Shown in pieces: positions 1-7,651 of a stretch of 42,467 nt of DNA (positions are counted from its first letter, which is position 1; every line of letters starts with the position of its first letter). The notes beneath the pieces were generated by a model. The model was not told the DNA's origin. It made no database searches and saw only the letters and a program-made list of their open reading frames with translations. The DNA is from Planctomycetales bacterium (GTDB lineage: Bacteria; Planctomycetota; Planctomycetia; Isosphaerales; Isosphaeraceae). The stretch lies in contig DAIDHX010000233.1 of NCBI GenBank assembly GCA_027451885.1, positions 1 to 42,467 of the forward strand, read 5' to 3'. Position numbers and translations under genes: made by a program.

Positions 1-1409
1 GCGGATCCGGAGTCGGCGGCCCAGCCCTCCGCGGTGCGGAGCTCGACCTTGACCCGATCCTCGACGAGATCACGAGGCACAAGCGCGGGCCAGTATGTAA
101 AGGCCGGCAGCGGTCCTGGGCGTCCTGAGGCATAGCCCGCGATCCCCGGCGGTCCCGCCGTGACGAGGGGGGCGAATTCGCGGCAAAAGCGGTCGATCGC
201 CTCGCGCCTGGGATCGCGTGCGGTAACGCGGAGCACAACCTCGAACGGCGGGCAGGCGGGCTTGACCACACCGGGCGCGACGTCCCCCGCGCCCAGGCAC
301 TCGACGAGCGACTCCGCCAGCTCGAAGCCAGCACGCTTGACGCGCGCGAGAATGATCCTGCCGGCTGCCCGTGCCTTGGCCTCGGCGTCGCGGCCGACGA
401 CGGCGAGCATCCCGCTCGCGGTCCAGCCATCGCGAGCGACCGCGGCGAGCTTGAGCGCGTCCGGCCTCGGCAGCCCGCGCGCACCCGTGATCCGCACCCG
501 ATCAGGGCCGATTTCCTCAACTTGAAGCCCCGTGAAATCGAGGTTTACATCGGGCGTGCGATAACAGGCGGGGTCGTCGACCTCGTAGAGCATCTGCTCG
601 ATGATCGAGGCCTGCGAGACGCGGCCGCCTGTCCCCGCGGACTTGGTAATCACGCACGCGCCCGATTCCTCGACTTCCGCGATGGGATAACCGACGTTCG
701 CAAGGTCAGGCAGATCAGCCCAGTCGTGCAGCAGGCCCCCCGTCGCCTGGGCGCCGCATTCGATCAAATGGCCGGCGACCGTTGCGCCAGCGAGCCGATC
801 CCAGTCCTCGAAGCTCCAGCCGAACCGCGCGGCGGCCGGCCCGACCGTAAGCGCTGCATCCGCCACGCGGCCCGTGATCACAATCCTCGCCCCTCGCTCG
901 GCTGCGCGGACAATCGGTTGTGCTCCCAGATAGGCGTTCGCGGAGATCATCCGGTCGACCATGAACTGCCCGAGCGCTTCGCCTGTCTCCACGTTCTTGA
1001 GATCAACTCCGCTGGCTTGCCAATCCGGAAGCAGCGGCAACACATCGTCGCCAGTGACCACGGCGACGGGGATCGAGCCGAGCCCGCGCGCTGCCAGAAT
1101 CTCGCCAACCTTGCGCGCGCAGGCCTCGGGATTGAGCCCGCCGGCGTTGGTGACGATGCTGAGCTCGGGTCTTGCCGCGAGCGTTTCCGCAAGGGTATTC
1201 GCGAGCGTGGGGAAATCGCTGATGTAGCCCGCGTGTGGATTCTTGAGCCGAAGATGCGCAAGAATCCCCAGCGTGAGCTCGGCAAGGTATTCGAGGGTCA
1301 GCACCTCGACGGACGGGTCGCGCGCGAGCAGGGCGGGTGCATCGAGATTATCGCCCCAGAACCCTGCGCCGTTGGAGATCCGGATTGGAGCGACGGCCGC
1401 GAGCGCCAT
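1..1409 (-). CDS. AtuA-like protein (DUF1446), 3' end outside window
   Basis: This minus-strand gene starts at the ATG whose first base is 1409, after a good ribosome site (GAGGGAG), and stays open to base 1, so its C-terminus lies beyond the window. The N-terminus reads RISNGAGFWGDN and further on it has GDDVLPLL, GRVADAALTVGP, ATGGLLHDW and FTYWPALVPRDLV, a pattern I recognise from the DUF1446 family. That family is named after AtuA of the acyclic terpene utilisation cluster; its biochemical role is not settled. It begins 26 bp after the stop of the carboxyltransferase gene, so the two are probably co-transcribed. In known Atu/Liu-type clusters such a protein accompanies a biotin-dependent acyl-CoA carboxylase, so a role in branched-chain or isoprenoid acyl-CoA breakdown is inferred. 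Family call fairly sure; exact substrate unknown. Confidence 0.8.
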   Translation of the reverse strand, partial: MALAAVAPIRISNGAGFWGDNLDAPALLARDPSVEVLTLEYLAELTLGILAHLRLKNPHAGYISDFPTLANTLAETLAARPELSIVTNAGGLNPEACARKVGEILAARGLGSIPVAVVTGDDVLPLLPDWQASGVDLKNVETGEALGQFMVDRMISANAYLGAQPIVRAAERGARIVITGRVADAALTVGPAAARFGWSFEDWDRLAGATVAGHLIECGAQATGGLLHDWADLPDLANVGYPIAEVEESGACVITKSAGTGGRVSQASIIEQMLYEVDDPACYRTPDVNLDFTGLQVEEIGPDRVRITGARGLPRPDALKLAAVARDGWTASGMLAVVGRDAEAKARAAGRIILARVKRAGFELAESLVECLGAGDVAPGVVKPACPPFEVVLRVTARDPRREAIDRFCREFAPLVTAGPPGIAGYASGRPGPLPAFTYWPALVPRDLVEDRVKVELRTAEGWAADSGS

Positions 1410-1435
1410 GGCTTCTGCTCCCTCGCTCGAGTGAG

Positions 1436-3085
1436 TTATACCTGGAAGACGCCGGTAGTGATTGGGCTGGTCGCCCGGTTGCTCGTGGCAAAATCAAATA
1501 ACCCGGCCAGCACGTCGCGCGTCCTGCGTGGGTCGATGATGGCGTCGACCCAGAGCCGAGCGGCGGCGTGGCGGATGTCGGTCTCCTCGTCATAGCGTTT
1601 GGTGAGCGCGGCGGCCATGGCCGCGAGCTCGGCCTCGTCGATCGGGCGTCCCTGGCGCTTGAGAGCGGCGATGTTGACGTCGAGCATGGTCCTGGCGGCC
1701 TGGCGTGCGCCCATCACAGCGTACCGAGCGGTCGGCCACGCGACCAGGAAGCGGGGATCGAACGCCCGGCCGCAAAGCGCGTAATGCCCCGCGCCGAAGG
1801 AGTTCCCCGTGATGAGCGTGATCCTGGGCGTGGTGCAATTACTGACTGCGCTGACGAGCTTGGCCCCCTTGCGAATAATGCCTGAGCGTTCAGCGTCGCG
1901 GCCGACATCGAATCCCACCACGTCCTGAATGAACAGGATCGGCAGCCGGCTCTGGTTGCACTCGAGCACGAAGCGCGCGGCCTTGTCCGCCGAATCGCCA
2001 TAGACCACGCCGCCGAACTGCATGGGCCCGTTCCCCTCGGCGCGGAACCGCAACCGCTGTGAGGCCACGACCCCAATGCCAAGCCCCTTGAGCCTGCCGA
2101 AGCCGCAGACGAGCGTTCTGCCGAACTCGGCCTTGTACTCGTCGAGCCTGCCGCCGTCGAGGATCGCGGCGAGCAGGTCATGCACGTCGAACTGGGCGCT
2201 GGGATCCGCGAAGGCTGGGTTGAGAAGCGATTCGGGGCCGCGTGCGGCGGGCTCGGGCGCGGCATCGTGTTCGCGAGCGAGATCGGCCGGCAAGAGCGCA
2301 AGCAGCCTGCGCAGGCGAGCCAGGCAGGAGGCGTCGTCAGGCTCCCGGTAATCGATTGTGCCGCTCAGGGCCGCGTGCACCCGGGCGCCGCCCAGCTCGT
2401 CGTGCGAGATTTCCTGCCCGATGGCCGCCTTCACGAGCGCGGGCCCGGCGAGATACAGGCCCGATCCCTCAGTCATGAGCACCGTGTCGCAAAGCACGGG
2501 TAAATACGCCCCGCCGGCCACGCAGTTGCCCATGATCGCCGCGTATTGCGGCACGCCCTGGGCTGATAGAACGGCGTTATTGCGGAAGATCCGGCCGAAG
2601 TCATCCGCATCGGGAAACACCTCGTCCTGAAGCGGCAGGAAGACGCCGGACGAGTCGACCAGGTAAACGATCGGCAACCGGTTCTCGGCGGCGATCGCCT
2701 GCGCGCGGAGGATCTTCTTGATGGTGAGCGGAAAGCACGCGCCGGCCTTCACCGTGGCGTCATTGGCAACCACGATCACCCTGCGCCCGGCAACGCGCCC
2801 GAGCGTCACAATCACCCCCGCCGCGGGAGCGCCGCCCCACTCGTCGTAGACCCCTCGGCCCGCCCACAGACCGAGCTCAAACCGGAACCCACCCGGATCG
2901 AGCAGCGCATCGATCCGCTCGCGCGCGGTCATTCTGTGCTTCGCGTGCTGCCGCGCAACCGCGTCCGCACCACCCCCCTGCTCGATCACATGCTCTTCGC
3001 GCAGGATCTCGGCCAGAACCGCGCGCGGGCCGCTGGCGGAATTCGAATCCACGTGCGCGGCGGAATTGACTGGGCTCGCGACCAT
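1436..3085 (-). CDS. Acyl-CoA carboxylase, carboxyltransferase (beta) subunit
   Basis: The 549-residue protein has the crotonase-fold carboxyltransferase layout of methylcrotonyl-, geranyl- and propionyl-CoA carboxylase beta subunits. It shows HRMTARERIDALLD near residue 55, the N-terminal half with VVANDATVKAG and YLVDSSG, MGNCVAGGAYLP around 180, and a C-terminal half with IQDVVGFDVG and ITGNSFGAGHYALCG. The length matches the MccB/AtuC/LiuB group (about 535 residues). These subunits move the carboxyl group from carboxybiotin to an acyl-CoA in the cytoplasm and need a biotin-carrying alpha subunit. None is visible here, so it may lie beyond the left edge or elsewhere. The gene sits 68 bp behind the VOC-like gene and 26 bp ahead of the AtuA-like gene. 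The ATG start has GAGG upstream. The context favours leucine or isoprenoid acyl-CoA degradation, but the acyl specificity cannot be read from the sequence. Confidence 0.85.
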   Translation of the reverse strand: MVASPVNSAAHVDSNSASGPRAVLAEILREEHVIEQGGGADAVARQHAKHRMTARERIDALLDPGGFRFELGLWAGRGVYDEWGGAPAAGVIVTLGRVAGRRVIVVANDATVKAGACFPLTIKKILRAQAIAAENRLPIVYLVDSSGVFLPLQDEVFPDADDFGRIFRNNAVLSAQGVPQYAAIMGNCVAGGAYLPVLCDTVLMTEGSGLYLAGPALVKAAIGQEISHDELGGARVHAALSGTIDYREPDDASCLARLRRLLALLPADLAREHDAAPEPAARGPESLLNPAFADPSAQFDVHDLLAAILDGGRLDEYKAEFGRTLVCGFGRLKGLGIGVVASQRLRFRAEGNGPMQFGGVVYGDSADKAARFVLECNQSRLPILFIQDVVGFDVGRDAERSGIIRKGAKLVSAVSNCTTPRITLITGNSFGAGHYALCGRAFDPRFLVAWPTARYAVMGARQAARTMLDVNIAALKRQGRPIDEAELAAMAAALTKRYDEETDIRHAAARLWVDAIIDPRRTRDVLAGLFDFATSNRATSPITTGVFQV

Positions 3086-3153
3086 CCTTTACCTCGCGGG
3101 TTTCGGGGTACGCTCAGTTTTGGGCTCGCTCGGCGAGAGAGCCTGCCTCGGCT

Positions 3154-4590
3154 CTAGTACCGCCGGGGATCGGTGGCGGCGATGATGGCACTCACGGCCT
3201 GCTGGTTAAAGCCCTTGTAGCCCTCGGTTCGTTCCAGGTTCTCGAGATGGCTGCCGATCGTTCCTTCCTCGCGAAAGCGCGCATGCTGCTCGGCGGTGAT
3301 CCAGCCCCGCTCCAGTGCGCGATCGAGCCTCCTGGGAGGGATCGCCCAGCGCTCGCCGGCGGTGAACGCCTGCCGCAGGAACGGAAAGTTTGAAAACGGG
3401 GGCATGGTGTCGATGTTCGCCTCCGCCTTGAGCCCGTCGCGCAGGCGATCGAAATCGAACTGAGCCTCGAGATGGTGCATGCCCGCCTCGAGAATCGATT
3501 CGCCATGGAGTGCGACCCAGAGCCCCACCGTGCCGGGGCGCTCGAGCTCTGGCAGCGCAAGGTGCGTGAAGTCGCAATCGGCTTCCTCGGGGGCGAGGTC
3601 GAGATCGGCGAAGATGACGATGCCCGTGACCGGCTGCTCGACAATCTGCGCGCCCCAGCCCGCCTGTGCCCCGGCGTGGAACCGCTCACGAAGCTCGAAT
3701 CCCAGCCTCTGGAACATCGCAATGATCCGCGGGAAGAATCTGCGCGAACAGCGGAAGGTGTGATGATCGTGATTGGCCCAGCCCAGGCCGAGCCGATCCT
3801 GCCGCGCCTTCTGCACGCGAGCCGCGCGATTGCGCGACTGCCAGTATTCGCGCTCGACCTCGAAGATCAGGTGGCATGCCAGGTCGGCCGAACCTGCGCG
3901 TTCGATCACGTGATTCAGCAGGCGCTCGGTGCAGGCGATGCCTTCCTCGTCGTCGTCGAATCGGCGTCTGCGCGCTTCCCAGAGCTCGCGGGCGGCGAGC
4001 GCATCGCGCGCGGCGGAGGGGGTCATCCGGCCTTCGCGGACGAGGTCGCTCGGAAACGGATCAAAGCCGCGATAGGCCCTGCGCTCCACGACCGCAAGCG
4101 TTGTCGACACCCCGGCAATCCGTGCCACGCGGTAAGGGCCAAGCGGCACACCCTCGATCTCGAGCCCCAGGTCGTGCGCCCGCGAGAAGGCCGCCACCGA
4201 CTCGCACTTGAGCGCCAGCTCAAGCACCGCGTGGGCGTCGTCGCGCCCGTTCGCGCCCGCCTGCGCGTCGGCCGGCACAATCACCACCCGCGGGAACATC
4301 CCTCCCTTGTGGCCGAAGACCGGGTTCGAGACATCGTGCGATTCAGACTCGCGCTCGTAGCCAAGCGCGCTGAGCTTGCGCCCAAGCGCGGGCCCGCCCC
4401 GGACCACGATGTGATCGACCCACACCTTGAAGCGCGTGCCAGTCTCGCCGCGCAGGCGCTCGGCCAGCGTGGCCGCGAAGGCGTTGCCCTCGAGCCCGCG
4501 GGCGATCAGCCCATCAACATATGCTTCTGTTTCTGGCCAGCGCCGCCATTCAAACGTGCTCGGGGACGCTGGGACCGTGACCTGGGACAT
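3154..4590 (-). CDS. Unassigned protein with VOC/glyoxalase-like halves
   Basis: I do not recognise a named family. The chosen ATG (first base 4590) has GGAGGA 8-9 bases upstream, which beats an ATG 60 bases earlier; the gene then overlaps the aminotransferase end by 41 bp. The 478-residue product has two segments resembling vicinal-oxygen-chelate units. The first contains VDHIVVRG followed by a helix and LGYERES. The second contains NHDHHTFRCSRRFF, an LGFELRERF strand, then GWGAQIVEQ and VIFADLDL. The His-rich openings could bind a metal as in dioxygenases of this fold. The C-terminal part contains GYKGFNQQAVSAII. The characterised 2-oxoadipate dioxygenase/decarboxylase HglS (DUF1338) also has a VOC fold and acts after an aminotransferase in lysine breakdown, but its NHLTPR motif is not found here, so equating the two would be speculation. 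No signal peptide; probably cytoplasmic. Confidence 0.6.
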   Translation of the reverse strand: MSQVTVPASPSTFEWRRWPETEAYVDGLIARGLEGNAFAATLAERLRGETGTRFKVWVDHIVVRGGPALGRKLSALGYERESESHDVSNPVFGHKGGMFPRVVIVPADAQAGANGRDDAHAVLELALKCESVAAFSRAHDLGLEIEGVPLGPYRVARIAGVSTTLAVVERRAYRGFDPFPSDLVREGRMTPSAARDALAARELWEARRRRFDDDEEGIACTERLLNHVIERAGSADLACHLIFEVEREYWQSRNRAARVQKARQDRLGLGWANHDHHTFRCSRRFFPRIIAMFQRLGFELRERFHAGAQAGWGAQIVEQPVTGIVIFADLDLAPEEADCDFTHLALPELERPGTVGLWVALHGESILEAGMHHLEAQFDFDRLRDGLKAEANIDTMPPFSNFPFLRQAFTAGERWAIPPRRLDRALERGWITAEQHARFREEGTIGSHLENLERTEGYKGFNQQAVSAIIAATDPRRY

Positions 4591-5878
4591 GCTGGGAATC
4601 CTCCTCGGCGGATGCGAACACCGCTCCCATGAGATCGAGCCCGATTTCAACCTGCCGGGGCGTCAAGCACAAGGGAGGGCAAAAGCGGATCGTGCTCGGT
4701 CCGCACGGTAACAAAAGCAGCCCGCGTTCAAATGCAAGGTCGATGAGCCGGTCGCGTAAGAGCGGGTTCGGGCGCCCGTCGGGATCCTGGATCTCTGCGC
4801 CGATCATGAGCCCGAGTCCGCGCACCTCGCGGATCGCGCGGTAGCGCTCCGCCAGGCGATCGAGCCCTGCGCGAAGCTGCGCGCCACGCTCGGCCGCGTT
4901 TGCGCGGTATCGTTTCTCGATGAGCGCCACCGTGGCGTTGGCCGCTGCGCACGCGACCGGGTTGCCGCCGAAGGTCGACGCGTGGCTGCCGCTCGGCCAG
5001 TCCATCACCGAACTCCGCGCCACGATCGCACCCAGCGGCAGCCCGTTGGCGATCCCCTTGGCCATGCAAATGATATCGGGCGCAACCTGCCAGTGCTCGC
5101 AGGCGAAGAACTTGCCCGTGCGCCCCATGCCCGCCTGGACCTCGTCGAACACCAGCAGCACGCCGTGCTCGTCGCAGATTCGCCTTAGCCCGGGCAAAAA
5201 CTCCGGCGGGGGCACGATGTAACCCCCCTCCCCCTGGATCGGCTCCACGAAGATCGCGGCCAGCTCATCCGGCGGGCAGATGGTGGAAAGCAGCGTGCGC
5301 ACGCTCTCCAGGTCGCCATAACGCGCATGATGAATCTCCGGCACCAGGGGCGAAAAACCCCTGCGCTGCATCGGCTTTGAGCCCGACAGCGACATCGCGC
5401 CATAGGTCCGGCCGTGGAACGCCCCCATGAACGCCGTCACCCGCTTGCGGCCCGTGTGCCGCCGCGCGAGCTTGAGCGCGGCCTCGATGGCCTCGGCACC
5501 GCTATTGGTGAAGAAAACACGCTTGGGCTCCGGCCCCGGCGCCAGCCTGGCCAGCTTCTCCGCCAGCTTGACCTGCGGCGTGTAGTAAAAGTCGGTGCCG
5601 GACATGTGCACCAGCCGGCCCGCTTGCCTGCGGATCGCCGCCACCACCCGGGGATGCGAATGCCCCACGTTCGTCACCGCGATACCCGCCGTGAAGTCAA
5701 GAAACAGGTTGCCGTCCATGTCCTCGACCATCGCGCCCTTCGCCCGCCGCACCACGAGCGGATAAACGCGGGTGTACGACGGCGACATCACCGCCTCGTC
5801 ACGCTCCAACCAGTGCGCGCTTTTGGGCCCAGGCAACGGACCGAGAATCCGCGGCTCCAGACGTGCCAGGTTGGCCAT
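4550..5878 (-). CDS. Class III PLP aminotransferase (GabT / acetylornithine type)
   Basis: The 442-residue enzyme has the complete class III aminotransferase pattern: LDFTAGIAVTNVGHSHP near 60-76, NSGAEAIEAALKLAR at 125-139, GAFHGRTYGAMSLS near 152, VEPIQGEGGY at 211-220, FDEVQAGMGRTG with Asp245 contacting the PLP ring nitrogen, and CMAKGIANGLPLGA with Lys274 as the Schiff-base lysine. The family moves amino groups from omega-amino acids such as 4-aminobutyrate, ornithine or lysine to 2-oxoglutarate. Some archaeal members racemise leucine or methionine instead, and the YYTPQVKLAEKLA region looks similar to those. It is the first gene of the minus-strand operon, with an AGGGG ribosome site, and its 3' end overlaps the next gene. 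Its company (acyl-CoA carboxylase, AtuA-like) suggests a lysine or branched-chain amino acid pathway. The exact substrate is undecided. Confidence 0.9.
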   Translation of the reverse strand: MANLARLEPRILGPLPGPKSAHWLERDEAVMSPSYTRVYPLVVRRAKGAMVEDMDGNLFLDFTAGIAVTNVGHSHPRVVAAIRRQAGRLVHMSGTDFYYTPQVKLAEKLARLAPGPEPKRVFFTNSGAEAIEAALKLARRHTGRKRVTAFMGAFHGRTYGAMSLSGSKPMQRRGFSPLVPEIHHARYGDLESVRTLLSTICPPDELAAIFVEPIQGEGGYIVPPPEFLPGLRRICDEHGVLLVFDEVQAGMGRTGKFFACEHWQVAPDIICMAKGIANGLPLGAIVARSSVMDWPSGSHASTFGGNPVACAAANATVALIEKRYRANAAERGAQLRAGLDRLAERYRAIREVRGLGLMIGAEIQDPDGRPNPLLRDRLIDLAFERGLLLLPCGPSTIRFCPPLCLTPRQVEIGLDLMGAVFASAEEDSQHVPGHGPSVPEHV

Positions 5879-6410
5879 CCCCGCACCCCTTTCGAGATCC
5901 TTCGAGGGTTCAAACCCGCTCCAGGCAAGGCCGCGCCGCGGACCACAAGACCGCCGCGGGACCAGAATCGCTGCACCACCTGCAAGAAATGTAACTGAAT
6001 TATCAGGGGCTGGGCGATTTTCGTCAAACCGAGCCTCCCCCGTCGAACCCGCTCAACCCACCCTCCGCACCCAGCGCAACATAACGCCTTCTCATGATCT
6101 TACGACGTGCCTGATCTTCCGGTTTGCTCGTAATCGGACAAATCTGTCGCAGCCCAACCCGCGACCCATCCCACGCGCCAAACCCTCACCACGCCGATGC
6201 ACGTCCGCCTCTTGATCCGTCCACCTCTTGATCATTCCCAGCGCGAATCTGGGTAACGGTGCTCGAAGCCTGAAGACGCATTCCCGCGGCACAAACCGCC
6301 CAGTTGCCAGGGTGCGCTTTCCAGGCACGACCCGCCCAGCCGGAAACCAGTCTCATGATCAATCGACTGCCGCATTCGACTCTCACCGTCACCACCCGCG
6401 CGAGGTGGCC

Positions 6411-6598
6411 TGGGTTCGCTCTGGCGACGCCGTTGGGTTCGGTTCGCAGACCGCTCCTGGGTTCGCTTTGGCACCACCGTTGGGTTCGGTTCGCAGACCG
6501 CTCCTGGGTTCGCTCTTGCGACGCCGTTGGGTTCGGTTCGCAGGCCGCTCCTGGGTTCGCTCTGGCGACGCCGTTGGGTTCGGTTCGCAGGCCGCGAT
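6411..6598. repeat. Four tandem copies of a 47-bp repeat
   Basis: Units run 6411-6457, 6458-6504, 6505-6551 and 6552-6598. Each opens with TGGGTTCGCT, continues with a GGCGACGCCGT-like core and TGGGTTCGGTTCGCA, and ends in CCGCTCC; the last unit diverges at its end. Copies differ at only a few positions (the second has GGCACCACC in the core). Each unit itself contains two TGGGTTCG strings. Because 47 is not a multiple of three, the array changes reading frame at each copy and is not a protein repeat. There are no spacers, so it is not a CRISPR array. Confidence 0.92.
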
Positions 6599-7169
6599 CG
6601 AGTTGCTACATCTCATTTCATGGCTTCACCTTGCGGCGGCATAAAATTCACTTCGCCGCTTCGATTACGGTCGCGTTTCTCGGGTTGATCGCTGCACTTT
6701 CTGGCGCGATTGGCTTCGCTGCGTCGACCCGGCCTGGGGTCGCTCAGTCGGCCCGTGCCACGACGCCTTCGCCCGTGCCGAGCTCGCAAGCTCGAACCGC
6801 GCGTGAGGGTGTTTTACCACCCCACATTCGCCTTGCGGGGTTTTCGACTCGGGGAAGGCCGAGGTGCGTCGCGTGAGTCGTGGAAGGTGGAAGACGGAGG
6901 GCAGAGACGCCTTGCCGGGTTCTTCTCACCCTGAATCTAACGCACCTTCGCGCGAGTGGAGTCAAGAAACTCTGGATTTCTGCTCGACCCGGTTGGACTG
7001 CGCAAGGAGTGAGGATTCTCGCGAAAATCCCGTTGATTACGCTCCAAAGTCGCGCGGTGCCCGGGCCTTTCCACCGCGGTGAGCGGCGTCCATTTTCATC
7101 GCCGCGGAGCACGGAGCGTAAGCGAGTGTACTGTAACGCTAATACGAGGTAACCCCACGGGCCAGGTGG

Positions 7170-7206
7170 GTAATACACACCTGCTTGCTCTTCACGGTGG
7201 TATTAC
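7170..7206. repeat. Imperfect inverted repeat (GTAATAC / GTATTAC)
   Basis: The left arm GTAATACACACC (7170-7181) pairs with the right arm GGTGGTATTAC (7196-7206): seven pairs, a bulge, then four pairs, around a 14-base loop. It is not followed by a T run, so a terminator is unlikely. It could be a protein-binding site or part of a decayed element. Confidence 0.5.
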
Positions 7207-7276
7207 TTATGCGTCTATTACTCGTCCCTGCATTACACCTGCTGATATTACTCGTTCTGGTATTGTGGATGCGCCC
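7202..7276. repeat. Degenerate 15-bp direct repeat, about five units
   Basis: Five consecutive 15-base units begin with ATTAC or ATTG at 7202, 7217, 7232, 7247 and 7262 (ATTACTTATGCGTCT, ATTACTCGTCCCTGC, ATTACACCTGCTGAT, ATTACTCGTTCTGGT, ATTGTGGATGCGCCC). In the plus frame they would read as a five-residue repeat beginning Ile-Thr. This is not the A(D/N)Lxx pentapeptide family. The surrounding frame is short and lacks a good start, so I treat it as a DNA repeat. Confidence 0.45.
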
Positions 7277-7639
7277 GCGGATTTGGCCTGCGCTGCGCGG
7301 CTCTGGTTTCATCCCAGCTCGTGCCGGGTTCCAGGAACCGCGCCATGCGTGATGCCCACAATCGCGCCGGCGGCCCAGTTCAGAGCAACCGCAATTTCAG
7401 CAGCCTCTTGAAGAAGTCGAGGCCGATTATCCCGCGGCGCCGTCGCCACTCCTTCAAGACTGGAATTCCGAATCGCCGCGAACCAGCCACGACAAGCGCC
7501 CGGCGACCGCGCTCGCCCCCAACATCGACAGGCTCTCCGCATCTGGCGTTTTGCGTCTCACGCGAAGGACGTAAAAGCGCACGTGCCCCCCACCACGCTG
7601 TTCCCAGGGCTCGGCCTTGACACGCGGCGGGGTTGTACT

Positions 7640-7651
7640 AAACTTTTGTTC
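7640..7651 (+). promoter_or_regulatory. Possible LexA (SOS) operator before the Y-family polymerase
   Basis: AAACTTTTGTTC lies directly against the ATG at 7652 and differs at one position from the Gram-positive-type LexA consensus GAAC-N4-GTTC. Such a site would fit an error-prone polymerase gene. No lexA gene is in the window and the operator used by this lineage cannot be read from here, so a chance match is possible. Confidence 0.3.

Larger units (their letters stand above)
5879..7651. other. 1.77-kb gap with no convincing gene
   Basis: Open frames here (for example 6304-6876 and 7079-7411) show none of the strong third-position GC bias of the neighbouring genes and no recognisable domain; several are made of repeat translation. 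The stretch holds a 47-bp tandem array (6411-6598), a doubled CCTCTTGATC (6209-6218 and 6225-6234), an imperfect inverted repeat (7170-7206) and a 15-bp degenerate repeat (7202-7276). It separates the minus-strand catabolic operon from the plus-strand polymerase gene, so both upstream regions lie here. Base composition is visibly less GC-rich than in the genes. Confidence 0.6.

Noticed and set aside
522-1595. 357-codon plus-strand frame
   Set aside because: It runs antisense to the AtuA-like and carboxyltransferase genes, has no domain pattern and is explained by high GC content.
6411-6598. CRISPR array
   Set aside because: Repeats are directly adjacent without spacers and no cas genes are present.
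7390-7540. Minus-strand fragment ending GIIGLDFFKRLLKLRLL, resembling a retropepsin-like C-terminus
   Set aside because: Only a short in-frame piece could be read, without an active-site Asp motif or start; possibly chance or a relic.
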